A program made the position numbers and the translations under genes. A DNA stretch of 64,000 nt from Auriscalpium vulgare (lineage: Eukaryota > Basidiomycota > Agaricomycetes > Russulales > Auriscalpiaceae): positions 496,001 through 560,000 of the forward strand of contig JAHBBC010000021.1 in assembly GCA_019915015.1 (NCBI GenBank). Reading direction: 5' to 3'. Position 1 is the first letter of the stretch; each line of letters opens with the position of its first letter. Below are positions 45,779-57,500 of this stretch, one piece after another. Under the pieces are notes generated by a model. It saw only the letters and a program-made list of their open reading frames with translations. It made no database searches and had not been told where the DNA came from.

Positions 45779-46482
45779 ATGTCCCACCACCTCTTCCTGT
45801 TGTCTCCCTCAGACACTCCCTTGTACAGTCTGACCCATTTCTCAGCAAAGCCTACACAGGCAGCCGCGTCCCCGCTCTCTGCAAACCTCCCGTCCTGGTC
45901 CACCTCCGCCTTCGCGGGCACCCTTACCGCCCTGTCCGGCGCGTCCAGCGTCACACAACCCAACACGCAAGGCGGCGGTGTACGTATGGGCGGCGGCCAG
46001 GATCGACATGTCATCCAGATGATCGCAAACGCGAGCCTCGACGTAATTGAGGAGGTCGTGCGCAAGGACAATGCCATGTTCGTGTTCCTTCCCCCGTCAC
46101 GCTAGATCCCGAGGTCATTATCGATGAGCAGGTATCTGAAATCTGTCGACAAGTTCAACGAGTGGACCGTCTCGGCGTTTATCACCCCAGGCAGTAAGTC
46201 CGGTCCACAGCTGCGGCACGCCTCGGGCTGAGAGGCACCTGCCCCCCGAGACATGAAGTTTGTGCTGCTGCACGAGGGCAAGAACGACGAGGGTATCCGC
46301 GCGTTCTTCAGCGACGTGTGGGAGCTGTACGTGAAGGTGCGGGGTGCGCGATGAGTCTGCGTCGTCGCGGTAACGCCTACGGTCCACAGACGACCATGAA
46401 CCCGTTCCACACGGCGCACAGCGGGATCCGGAGCACGGTGTTCGACACACGCGTGCGGGCGAGCGCGCGGAAACACCTGTGA
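45779..46482 (+). CDS. TRS20: TRAPP complex subunit TRS20/TRAPPC2 (sedlin)
   Basis: Exons 45779-46077, 46132-46193, 46251-46336 and 46390-46482 encode 179 aa. The longin fold is seen from HVIQMIANASLDVIEEV, YLKSVDKFNEWTVSAFITPG, NMKFVLLHEGKNDEGIRAFF and NPFHTAHSGIRSTVFDTRVR. The protein is about 40 residues longer than human TRAPPC2; the extra part is in the N-terminal half (a Ser/Thr/Ala-rich stretch after SLTHFSAKP). TRAPP acts as a Rab GEF in ER-Golgi traffic and autophagy. Donor 1 (GTTCGT) is atypical but required for the MYLKSVDKF junction. Confidence 0.94.
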
Positions 46483-46943
46483 GGAGAGCGGGAGGCTGGA
46501 CAATTGGGCGAGGCGGGCGTGGCCGGCGGGGTGTCCGGGGTCGTGGCTGATGGTGGTGGCGGAGACGGACACAGCGCACGCTCGCCTTTCTTTCCTTCTC
46601 TCCTGCTCATCGTCTGGCCCCGTTTCTTTTCCTTTGTCTCTCTTCTCCTCTATATCTTCTCCCACATAGTAAAACAAACAAAAAAATCATCTGTCCTATT
46701 TGTCTCCCCATCATTATCGTCTAATACCCGCCCGACCAACCCGCACATCTTCCCCGACCACCCCAGAGTGTCAGCCCGCCTATTAGTCCGCTCTTCAGAT
46801 CGCAAGTGCGCGTTCCTGTCAGCCTTGCCCCCCGCACTCTCTGACCGCCTTCACAGCTGTATTCTCATCTTTCCTCTCCTTCAACCCTTAACTTCACCCC
46901 CTGTCCATAATCAAGGCCTACTCTCCCCCAATCCCTCAGCACA
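46483..46943 (+). promoter_or_regulatory. CT-rich upstream region and probable long 5' leader
   Basis: 461 bp before the Gln/Ser-rich gene. The sense strand is strongly pyrimidine-rich at 46580-46665 (for example CTTTCTTTCCTTCTCTCC) and again at 46860-46930. CT boxes of this kind mark core promoters and transcription starts of well-expressed fungal genes. No separate coding region is supported. Confidence 0.5.
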
Positions 46944-48416
46944 ATGGCAACCACTCCCGCCCCCAACCCCCGTGCCTCGCTCCTTGCCGGTCTCCGCACT
47001 GGTGGAGTCCGCTCCTCATCCATGGCTGTTCCTCACACCGCCGCCCCAGGCGCCTCCTTCAACGTCCCTCGCTTCGCGTCGGCTTCGTACAGCAACAGCT
47101 ATCCCTCAGAGGAGGAGCCTGATGAGCTGGCCGATATGGTGTCACAGAACACGTACATCAACGCGCCTCCGCGGATGCAGCAAGCCCCCATGACCGCCGC
47201 TGTCGACGGAACGAATAATCGCTTCCAGCAACAGCAGTTCAACGGGCAAAGGGGCCTCAACAATCCTAACACTGCTGTCGGCGGTGCTCAGACGCAGGCC
47301 CAAGCGCAACAGCAGGCCTTCCAGATGCAGATGATGCAGATAGAATTGATACGCCTTCAGGTGCGTGGTGATTGTTGTACCGTGCCCTCGATACGGTCTC
47401 TGATCGACGATGCTTCACAGGCTATGCAGGCTCAGCAGTACCAGGCCGAGCTTCTGGCCCAGGCTCAGCAGCAGGCGCAGCTCCAACAGAACATGCGCAA
47501 CTACAATCCGCCGGCCACTGCTGGGCCATTGAATGGCTCTTTCGATCTCAGGTCCGCGACCTTGAACTCTCAATTCCGACGAACAGGTCAGGCCGATCAG
47601 CTCCGTCCTCAGCTCGGCTCCGTCGGCGAAGACCAGGTGCCCATGACAGCGGCACTGGGTGGCAAATTTGGCAGCCGCGCTGGACTGCATGGATTGCCAG
47701 AGGATGATCATGGAGCGAGCTATCGGAACTATCAGACGCCGCCTTTGACGCCCAGCCACACCACTGTCATTAGCGGTGGGACGTCCTTGGGTAGCGCGTC
47801 CAACAACAGCGTTGCACCCTCCAAGTCTGACAGTGCTGTCTCATGGAGGCGTGGCGGAAACAACAACTCGGTGTTGAGTGGCAATCGCGCTGCGTCCGTT
47901 GGCATCACGCCTAACGTCAAGATCACACCACCTCCTACTGAGCGGGTTTCACCTCCACCCGTCTCGGCCAGCAACCGCTCTCGGCCCCAGCCCCTTCGGT
48001 TCATCCCCACCGTCCAGGAGCCACTCCCCACGGTCGCTATTGACGAGGGCACTGATGGCGAGGACAACTCTTCGGAAACGTCCTCTAAGTCTGGTGGTTC
48101 AAACTCATCGCCCACGACCCCGCACTCTGGCTCCTCATACGACCGTCCGCCTCTCTCGCCGCGCGAGGAGGCCACGAAGAAGTTGTACGAGGGTCTCGGG
48201 ATTGGCCGTCCCGTCCCAGGTGCGGTCCCCGCCGCCCCGCCTGCTCAGCCGCAGCGCGTAGTGAGCCAGGCGGTGCGCCAGCCGCGGGGTCCACCATCTG
48301 GGGCCGACGAGCTAGGCCCTCGTAACTTTGCGACCCGCATCCGTCGCAAGGCCATTGGAGGGCTCGGCGTCCTTATGGACGCGCGTGAGCGTAGGGAGGT
48401 CGTCGAGGCCTATTGA
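46944..48416 (+). CDS. Conserved fungal Gln/Ser/Pro-rich protein
   Basis: Exons 46944-47360 and 47421-48416 give 470 aa. The 60-nt intron (GTGCGT..TTCACAG) is stopless and in frame. A short N-terminal block (SLLAGLRTGGVRSSS) is followed by a Gln-rich helical segment (residues ~95-165), a Ser/Pro-rich disordered middle with many SP/TP sites, and a conserved basic end (NFATRIRRKAIGGLGVLMDA). I recall the ending in other basidiomycete proteins of unknown role. No enzymatic domain is visible. The pyrimidine-rich leader suggests solid expression. Confidence 0.8.
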   Translation: MATTPAPNPRASLLAGLRTGGVRSSSMAVPHTAAPGASFNVPRFASASYSNSYPSEEEPDELADMVSQNTYINAPPRMQQAPMTAAVDGTNNRFQQQQFNGQRGLNNPNTAVGGAQTQAQAQQQAFQMQMMQIELIRLQVRGDCCTVPSIRSLIDDASQAMQAQQYQAELLAQAQQQAQLQQNMRNYNPPATAGPLNGSFDLRSATLNSQFRRTGQADQLRPQLGSVGEDQVPMTAALGGKFGSRAGLHGLPEDDHGASYRNYQTPPLTPSHTTVISGGTSLGSASNNSVAPSKSDSAVSWRRGGNNNSVLSGNRAASVGITPNVKITPPPTERVSPPPVSASNRSRPQPLRFIPTVQEPLPTVAIDEGTDGEDNSSETSSKSGGSNSSPTTPHSGSSYDRPPLSPREEATKKLYEGLGIGRPVPGAVPAAPPAQPQRVVSQAVRQPRGPPSGADELGPRNFATRIRRKAIGGLGVLMDARERREVVEAY

Positions 48417-48959
48417 TTTGTGCCCTCGGAGCCGAGCCAATTCGCATGTGGATAGTCGATTGGCCATGTGCCTTGTATGGTTCTAGCCTGAATGCCCTTC
48501 GTTCGTTCGTTTTATTTATTTACCTGCGTATCCGATGAAGAATTGAAGCGGCGTGGTTGTAACGAGACAGTCGTTGTGGTTAGAATCTTCCCTCCCATCT
48601 TCTCTCCCTGTTCTTCACCCTCACGCATTCAAATCTTGCGGTGATTGGAGCGACGTGCGGTACCGACAATTTCCTCGTATGACGTCCTGGTCGGCGTCAA
48701 CCTCTCTTACTCTTTCCTGGTGCGCTTGCGAGCTTGTCCCTCCTCAGTTTACCCTTCGCTGTCAGGTACTGAGGAAGCGGCAGAAGGCTCCTTCACCTTC
48801 CCTGAGCGGCTTTCGCATGGTAGTGTATGATACTTACTGCGAGATACGCACGTGTTGCATAAGTGAAATACATTCGAAGTTAAAACCAGAGCAAATCCGA
48901 CAAAAGGCAGTCCAGCAACAGTACTCGTTTGACACACCACACTAAGTAGACGGGCGCAA
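48417..48959. other. Intergenic region
   Basis: Between the 3' ends of the Gln/Ser-rich gene and ARP4. A basic open stretch on the - strand near 48750-48800 has no start or conserved partner exon. Not called. Confidence 0.4.
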
Positions 48960-50747
48960 TCACTTGCACCGCTGCCCCACAATCGCTTTTCCGTGTTCCT
49001 GCACCACGCAGTGTGTCAATGAATAGCAACCATCAGAGTGAGATGCGACACATACGTTCCATTCCTCTTTGCTGATCCATAGTTGATGGAACGTGCCCAA
49101 GCTCGCAAGTATGCTTCCGCCGAGCCAACCACCGTAACGTCGCTCGACCGGATTGCCCGGCGCATGGATTTTGACCTAGGCGGAAATCGTATCGGTCTTT
49201 GATTATGCCCGTGGATTGTTTACTCACGTGGGGGAAATTACGAGACAGCTCATTGTTGAGGCGCTCGGCAAGACCAGCAAAGAGGCTGCCGCCTCCAGAC
49301 AGGACGACGTTGCCCATGAGCACTTGGCGCATGTCTGGATCACACGCCGCTAAAGCCTGCGAGATGAGGGTCGGAATCGTTCGTGGCAAATGGGGGTTGG
49401 AGGCCTGTGAGTTGCGATTCGTAAGACACAACGCGATCGAGTAACAGAGCGACGGACAGCCAGTTCGCGCGAGTGTGTGAAGAACAGTTCGCCGACTTGA
49501 TATCGCTCTGGTCCGAACAAAGTGTTGAAGCCGGTGGGGAACTCATAGTGTCGCGCATGCCGCGCAGCAGCAGCTCTGATGGAGCCGGTGAGAAGTCAGA
49601 GGCCAGCGCAAAGCAACTCCAAGTAGCTTGTACTTACTGGTCATTCCAACCCTGATCAAGAACACCGGCGACGCTCTGCCCCCACTCGTCGACCTCACGG
49701 CTTTCGTAATACGTCATTAAACTGGGAGACGTCCTGACCAGTCTGTCTTCACGAATAGTAAATCGTGGCGCCTGGCCTGGCTCTACGGGCTACAGGAGAC
49801 TTAGCCGTAGTCTCGACATGGGAAGCTCAAGGACGTACAGTTTTGTTGGATATGAGCTGGTGAGGGAGGAGTTGAATTTGGGGATGGTTGTGATTGGGCA
49901 TGACGAGCGTGTGCTTCGCATGAGCTTGTACTAGTTGAGGGAGCGCAGAGTAAACAAGGCCTGCGGTTATCGCTCTACTTTGGTGAATGCTCATGTCTAC
50001 ATCGGTTTGCATGCGCACCTTTTCTCAGCACGAAGCCGTCGACAACCGGCGTGACGCTTGCCGTAGAGTTCCCGATGTCTATGACTAAAGCAGAACCCTT
50101 TCCTGCAGCGAAGCTGGGATAATGGTCAGTTGCATGAAACCCTGGAGCGCCGCACGCACGCACGCATTTAAGACGCCGGTATTGGCGATGTAGAAGGCTG
50201 GGACATTAAATTCCTCGAACATGATTTCGGCCATACGCTCACGGTTTGCGACCGAGTTCCATGCCGGCTCTGTGAGGAGAACAGGGTGCTCTTCTGGGTT
50301 GCATCGCATCACGTCCCGCAGGGCATGGGTGATGAGAGAAGGGATTGGCTTGAAATCATTGACTAGGATGCGTCAAGCAATGTACACACATAGAATTGCC
50401 CAGGTACTCACTCATGCCATCCACCACAGGGTTTCCAATCTGCATGTCCGCTCGCCAAACGGAGGGGCCATGCTGCCCAATGTAGAGTGTGGACTCTGCC
50501 TTGGGTGGTTCCGTCTCTCCCTCTGGACCAACATCCGCCATGGTCACATCTGCACCTGTAGACTGAGGGATGAAGCCATATGTGGTCGGGATAATGGCTT
50601 TTGGCGCGTCGTCGCCTGCATATCCGGCGCGTAGTGTCGAGGCTCCGATATCAATGACCAAGGCAGAGACCTCGTCTGTGCAGCGGTTCAAGACAAAGAC
50701 TTCCGGAGCGTGAGTGAGACAGACATACCTCCTCCGTACTGCACCAT
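48960..50747 (-). CDS. ARP4: Actin-related protein 4 (NuA4, INO80 and SWR1 subunit)
   Basis: Ten exons (50747-50729, 50675-50412, 50362-50164, 50113-50019, 49960-49839, 49789-49638, 49575-49458, 49404-49228, 49175-49056, 48998-48960) sum to 434 aa. It begins [17 protein letters not shown], typical of ARP4. Other markers are [14 protein letters not shown], an ARP4-type acidic insert ([20 protein letters not shown]), [30 protein letters not shown] and [23 protein letters not shown]4 pairs with actin in chromatin-remodelling and acetyltransferase complexes. The first exon is only 19 nt. It diverges from ERB1 with 150 bp between starts. Confidence 0.95.
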
Positions 50748-50897
50748 GGTCGACGCGGGGGCAAGCGGATGTGGCGAACGGACGCGCTGAAGACGCGAAG
50801 TTGCAAACACCCGATCCGATCTCAAGCCTTCGACCGTGAGAACCATATCGTCGCGTTTTCCGCTTCACGCGAACGCCTCCGCAGAACATACGCTCTC

Positions 50898-53528
50898 ATG
50901 CCTGTCCCATCTTCTTCAAAAAAGCGCAAGCAAACAGCGGCACAAGATCCCGACTCTAGCGATGCCGACGAACTTCCTCAGGTCGGCCTGGACATGCTCA
51001 GCGACGAAGAGCCGGAGGAAGATGGTCTTCCTCAGTCGGATGAGGAGCAAGTAGACGAATTTCCTGAGATCGACGCAGCCTCGGATAGTGAAGAGGATTC
51101 CGATGCATTGGAGGCTGATGAGGATGAGGAGGACGAGGAGGACGAGGAAGACGAGGAAGACGGCAGCGGGAGCGGGAGCTCGAGTGAAGGAGACCTCCAC
51201 ATATTCCCCAGGGCGAAAACCATTATCTCAGACATAACCGGTCAAGAGAAAAAGGTCTATCCTGACATAGAGCCTGACTACGATTCGGACTCGTCGACAG
51301 AAGACGTGCGTTTGTCCTGACTCTCTCCCCGTGAAGGCAACTTATGACTGATTTGAAGGCGCCGAACCGCGTCGGTAATATACCAATGCACTGGTATGAC
51401 GATCTACCTCATGTCGGCTATAGTATTGATGGCAAGAAAGTTCTCAAACCGGCGCGGGGTGATGAGCTTGACAAGTTCTTGCAGACAGTGGAAGATCCTA
51501 CAGCATGGTGAGTGATAGAAAATGTCTGTCTATCATTTTGCATTCTGACGCGTCCGAAGGACGTCTGCTTTTGATAAAAACACACAGATGGACAAGCCGT
51601 TGACGTCTGAGGAGCTGGACATCATTCGGCGGTTACAGGCCCACGAAAACCCGGACGCCGCGTACAATCCGTATGAGCCTACGGTCGAGTGGTTTACAGG
51701 AAAGGGTAAAGAGGAAATTATGCCTCTGTCTTCTGCTCCGGAGCCCAAGCGTCGATGGGTCCCGAGCAAATGGGAAAAGCAAAAGGTCCGTGAATGGAAC
51801 TTTGATCAGTGCGTGCTAAGTGCTAAAAGTCTCTGGACAGGTCATGAAGATCGTTCGCGCTATCCGCCAGGGTCGGATACTGCCCTCGAAACCCAAAACG
51901 ACATCTGCACAGCAGCAATTTTATGCGATCTGGAATGAAGAGCCTTCCGCTCATGCTCCTCCCCTCCCTGCACCAAAACCGCGTCTTCCCACACATGCAG
52001 AGTCTTACAACCCCCCAGAAGAGTACCTGCCCACCGATGAAGAGCGCAAAGCCTGGGAGGACACCGAAAAAGAAGATCGGGAACGAGACTACCTCCCCCA
52101 GAAATATGGCTCGCTGCGCCTGGTGCCCGCCTACGGCCAGTTCATCCAACAACGCTTTGGTCGCCAGCTTGATCTATACCTTGCTCCCCGAATACAACGC
52201 CCGAAACTGAACATTGACCCCGACAGTCTAGTGCCGAAACTGCCCAGTCCAAATAGTTTGCGGCCCTTCCCAAGTTACCGGTCTCTTCGCTTCTCACATA
52301 CGAAGGGGCGCGTCCGCTCTATAAGTGTCAGCCCTGATGGCGCTTGGGTGGTTAGTGCAGATGAACAAGGCATCGTGAGCCTTTGGGAGGTCATCATTGG
52401 ACGGGAGGTGAAGCGGTGGACTTTGGGTGAAAAGGTCGGTGCCGTGGAGTGGTGTCCGAGGACGGACGTAAGTTTCTTCGTAGTCGCAACGTATGTGGTT
52501 TCTGGTTTTTGGTGTGACCAACCGCATGCTGACAAGTTCACAGGGAAGAAAAGTTGCACTTCCTCATTCCACCAAATCTGCCTCACGCTGTTCTCACTGC
52601 GACACAACTTCTCCTTGCCCCGCCCACTCTGCCTCCGGCTCCACCTGTACCGTCTCCCGTCAAGTGGACTAATTCGTCAGCCATCTCATCCGAGAAGCCA
52701 ATCCTTTCCGTCGAGCTGCCCAAATCGTCCGGCGTTCCTAAGCAGATTGCTTGGCACCGAAAGGGAGACTACTTTGCTACTGTCTGTGCGTATGATTTTG
52801 TCTGCTGGCCATGATGCAGTGCTTAACTTCTATATCAGCGAACGCAGAGGGCCAAGGAGGCGTGTGGATCCACCAAATGTCACGCCGTCACTCGCAGGCA
52901 CCCTTCCGAAAAGTGAAGGGCTCCGTACAACTCGTACTCTTCCATCCGTCGAAACCCCAATTTTTCGTTGCGGTTTGTGCTCCCTCTTTTGCCTTACTGG
53001 CTTGTCTGACTGGTTGGGCAGACTCAGCGTTACGTCCGACTTTATAACCTGGCTGAGCAGAAGTTGCTGAAGACCTTGATGCCTGGAATTCGGTGGATCT
53101 CGTCGATGGACGTGCATCCCTCGGGCGACCACTTGATCGTAGGCGGCTATGATCGAAAACTCTGCTGGTTCGATCTGGAACTCAGTGAGAAACCGTACAA
53201 GATTATGCGGTATGTGCTTTCCACGGACTACTCACTGTCCAATATCTGACCGCATTGGCACAGGTACCATTCACGCGCCATCCGTTCGCTGCAATTCCAC
53301 CCAACGTACCCTTTGTTCGCCTCTTCATCAGACGATGGCTCCATCCAAGTTTTCCACGCGAGGGTGTACAACGACCTCATGACGGATCCTCTCATTGTTC
53401 CTTTGAAGATTCTTCGCGGGCACGAGGTGCAAGAGGGGCTTGGTGTGCTCCAGGTCAAGTGGGTTCCGAAGCAGCCGTGGCTTGTCAGTGCTGGTGCGGA
53501 CAGCGATGTTCTTGTGTGGTGTCATTAG
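50898..53528 (+). CDS. ERB1: Ribosome biogenesis protein ERB1/BOP1
   Basis: Eight exons (50898-51305, 51359-51507, 51560-51785, 51841-52490, 52544-52785, 52839-52972, 53022-53209, 53264-53528) encode 753 aa. A basic start is followed by an acidic tract made of GAGGAC-type codon repeats (51110-51165). The BOP1 N-terminal domain is clear ([68 protein letters not shown]). The C-terminal WD40 propeller runs from [19 protein letters not shown] to the last Trp (VLVWCH). ERB1 forms the PeBoW complex with NOP7 and YTM1 for 60S maturation. Confidence 0.96.
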
Positions 53529-54000
53529 AGGTAGTGCAATTCGACTTGCCCGTTGACTTGGTTGGCATTCGAGTCATATCGAGTAAATTGCAAAGACGCA
53601 CAAAGTGTGAACAAATCCAGCGTCATAATATGTACAGCGACAGCGCACTCGCCATTGTGATGCTGAACCAATGTCTACCTTCGCCTGTTCGGCCGACCTG
53701 ATTTTCTCCGCGCCGCGACCGTGCCCTGCCTATTCATCCCTCGGGCTGCTGCCCTTGGCTCCATCCCTTTAGAAGCCCTCCATTGCTCCCTTCGTGAATC
53801 GCGAGGTCCATGTGTCGAGATGCGTTCCGCTGTCGCTGATGGCTTTGCACCGTCAAGCTCCATGGCGTCTAAGAGGGGCATCAGCGACCATCAGCGAACC
53901 GTAGCTCTACATGAGGGGGTGACGGACCTGGAGCAGCTACAACATCTTTTGCAAGATCATCTGGGGGTTAGACGTAGTGATCAATAATATGTTACAATGC
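53529..54000. other. Convergent intergenic region
   Basis: 3' flanks of ERB1 and the LLP-like gene. An open frame at 53721-53987 (+) has no family resemblance and lies in the 3' region, so it is not called. Confidence 0.4.
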
Positions 54001-54274
54001 CTATTGAATCGGCTGGGCAGGCTCATGGAAGTAGGTAGGATCGCGAACTATGCGAAGCTTCTCCCCACTCGCAATGAATCCAAATGCCGGACAAACACAC
54101 ACCTGACATGGCCTCCTCCTCTTCTGTAGCTGCGGGCACATCCTCGCCCGCTTTTGCAACGAGTTTTGTATTCAGCCTGTGAAGACGAGCAGCTTCTACT
54201 GCGGCGTATACGCCAGTTTCTCGCTTTTTGGCACGGAAAGCCCTTTTGACTTTGGATCGCATAGATTTCGCCAT
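54001..54274 (-). CDS. LLP-homologue (DUF2423) small basic nucleolar-type protein
   Basis: Exons 54274-54101 and 54060-54001 give 77 aa. The first ~45 residues are the conserved DUF2423 block (MAKSMRSKVKRAFRAKKRE, then GVYAAVEAARLHRLNTKL). Relatives are small basic nuclear or nucleolar proteins tied to ribosome production. The second exon is less sure: the intron would be only 40 nt and gives the tail KLRIVRDPTYFHEPAQPIQ, which reads like real protein; an alternative acceptor gives a shorter Ser-rich end. Its neighbour across the convergent gap, ERB1, also serves ribosome biogenesis. Confidence 0.78.
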
Positions 54275-54532
54275 TGTGATAAGGAGAAGAGGATGTGGAC
54301 GAAGATTGCGACTGTGTTTGTGAAAGGACTGAACGCGAGGGGAGCAAGTCGGCGAAGGGTCGGCTCTTCAAAAAAGTAGCGCGCCGAGATGGTGGCTCCA
54401 ATGCCACCGGAGACTATTATACGATGGAAAAGTGCGTGAACATATGTATAAGGCTATCTAGACAGCGGGTACTTGGAACTTGTAACAAATGTCTGAAAAA
54501 AGTGCATGCAAGGTGACATATGCCAGGCAGAA

Positions 54533-57500
54533 TCACGGGGAGGTCACAGCAGCAGGTCGAGGGGGAGTGCCTGTACGACCATCCAGTCTGCGCATCTCGC
54601 GCTCAATCCTGTCGAGGCTGCCATGCCCTGCACTTGCACGGACACCATGCTTGTCGAAGAGGTATGTGAGCAGATTCTTCTTTTCGTCTGCTAAGCCATC
54701 CAGGAGGGCGAAGAGGTGAGTCTCGTCGCGTAGAACGTGTTGGGAGGCGATGATCACGGCGGCAGCGGCCTCGCGGACAACCAGGGAGCTCGCATCATTC
54801 AAAGCCTAGGAAGATGTATTTGAGGATAATTACGGATGTCATGTAAAACAGGACCCACCGATATGATTGTACTCTTCAGCCGCGGTAATTCCTCTTCGAG
54901 AATCTCAGCGGGAAGGTGAAGGATGAACTTGCCCAGGGCGATGAGGCCGTAAGCGTACGTGCTGGACTTGGTCTCTGCTGGTGATGATGGCGGAACGGGT
55001 TGAGCGTGGAAGGCAAGAAGCACGGCATGCATAGTTGTCAGCCCATACACCCCTTCGATGCGCGCCGCGAGACCATCACGGATCGAGTTTGTCGCTTCCA
55101 AGATCTGGTAACGATATAAGATCAGATGACTCTGCTTTGACGCAGTGGGCCAAAAACGCTCACCAGAGGTTTGTTCGAGTAGCGAACCCTTAGAAGAATA
55201 CTGAAGACATCTGATTCGCGCCCTTCCATCGGCAGAGACTCGTACTCCAACATCTCCCATAACACGATGAGCCCGTATTCCAGTAGCTCCTCGTCCTGAA
55301 GCAACGCTAGATGAGCAGGCCAAACTGCAAAGAGGAACGATGACACTGACTCTCTCTGGCGCCATGAATTTCTCCAATGCTTTGAAAAGCCGACTGAAAT
55401 TCTTGTTCTCCGCCCACACGTCACTCTTCAATGAAGGGATTATAATTGCGTTGGAAAGGAAAGGTGACGGGCTCGCTGGCATAGAGAGGGTCGAGCTAAG
55501 GGGCGACAAGGGGTCAAGAGAAGGATGAGCAACGCAGAAAGCCGCAATGCTCTTCAGCACTGAGACATTCGCAGATCCTTCGTCGAGAGCTGCAATGTAG
55601 CCTTGAAGCTGAGCGACAGAATCCCCCGATCGCGACGAGTGTCGCTTATTCAGCACTGCATGCATGATTAGGTCTCTATGAAAACGGGCAAAAGAGTGGT
55701 CAGACGCACGTCCCATGCGCTTTCGCCACCAACTACTGTCCGAATTTGGAGGCACCGGTCTTAAAACATCGGTCATGAGGGATGGTGCCCCATTGTAAGC
55801 AGGACTGTCCTTGAAAGCCGCTGCCTGTCTCCAAACGGCGCTATTCTTGCTGGCAGGAGTCACTGGCGGACGAACTACAGATGTCAGAGCAGCTGGACGT
55901 GGGGAGGTGGGAGACTGTGTCTCCGCCTTCGCATGCATTGCCATGGACGCACGGATGACGCCAGGATGGGCGGTTTCATCTTCAGGTTCTACCAATTCCA
56001 GCAAGCGTTCAGCTGCACTTTGAGCTTGTTCCGCACGGGCGCGTAGCGCGTCTTCCACAATGGGCTGAGGATAGCCAGGGGCAGATTCTGTCGACGTCGA
56101 GTTGGGGAGTGCATGAGGAAAGCCGTTGGATTTAGGTGAAAACGAGTTGGTTTGCGAGTTAGTCCGGGACAAAGGAGGGTATTTTTCATATGGGGTCGAG
56201 AAGGATATGAGATTAGCGGACTCGTCCAATTCCATGTCGGAGTCGTCCTCCTCCGGTAGTGGGATTGCGACCGCTGTAAGGAGCGAGTCTGTCTCGTCGT
56301 TCATATCGAACGAGGGTATGACAACGGAGTGACGGTTCTCCGGCGGAAGCTGTGGATACGCAACGCCAGAGGCGCGTCTTGGAGCAGGTGTTGGCGGGGT
56401 GACTATGGTCGTAGTTGGTGGTGAAGCAGGCAAGGCCGTCTGCAACGCCCGTCGCATCACCGAGCCACGAGGAGGAGAGCTAGGGGAGGAAGAAACACGA
56501 GGAGAGGCGGGACGACGTTGTGATACCGAACTGGTAGAGTCGCTGGAAGAGTTCCGTGAATGCGATATGGGTCGGCTGAGGGGCTGCCTAGAAGCAATGG
56601 GGTTCGACGGGGTCCTCGCCTTCAGACTCAATGGGGAGACAGGCGATTCTGCACGGCTGCCGACACTTCCGGTCGACAAGGAAGGCGACATTGAGCGTTT
56701 GGGAGGCGAAACAACGCGAGCGGCAGATGTTGCCTGGTGTCGCAACGTCGGCGGTGCGGTGGCGATAGCTTTCGCCTTTGCTCGACTAGCTGCGATGGCA
56801 GCAGCCACACTGCTCTTCTTCGTCGTGGGGGTCACAGGAGGTACAGCAGCGAGCGCATTCGGGTCCGGACACGCCTTCTCGAGCGCTCGGCGACTGACCA
56901 AGTCTTGCGCCTCTAGGATTTCGCGCCCTCGCTCAGGCCATACACCATCGAACACCCAAAAACATGCGCGGGAGCTCTGGCGGACAGTGACATTCTGATC
57001 GACCATCGCCTTCTTGACGCACTTCTCCAAGGTATCGAGCACGCCTGACATTTCGATGGCATGTCGCGAACGGTTGCCGTGAATCTCGATGTATTCCTTA
57101 ACGTGATCGACGGCGTAGGATCGTGCTTGGACGTTCTTTTCCTGCAGTGTCGTCCAAAGGAGAGGAACAAGCGTCCGCGGCTGTGGGGAGGTGTTCTGGA
57201 AGATCACGGGTATGGTCCCTTGTGACGATTGGGCTGCAATTTTCTTTGTGAAGCCGGCCATGCCAAGGAGGTGTGACAGGAGGCTTTCAGTAATAGGGTC
57301 CATGTTGGCACCAAGAGCATTGGCCAGTTCCACGTATAGCGCACATGTATTCGTCATGACTATAGTCCGTAGGCTTGCGAGCTGCTTACTGTTATTTGCG
57401 AAGCAATGGGAGCAAAATGATCTGCTTACCGTTTTGAAGGATGCGTCAATGATCTGCTTCAGATGCGCGAGGAATGTCTCTGCAAAACGAACGTGGACAT

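Noticed and set aside
48553..48982. Open frames on both strands between the Gln/Ser-rich gene and ARP4
   Set aside because: Neither has a convincing start, conserved segment or splice support.
51110..51165. GAGGAC-type codon repeat as a possible microsatellite expansion
   Set aside because: It encodes the acidic tract usual in ERB1/BOP1 proteins, so protein function explains it.
53721..53987. 88-codon open frame downstream of ERB1
   Set aside because: No recognisable motif, no partner exons, and it lies in a convergent 3' region.
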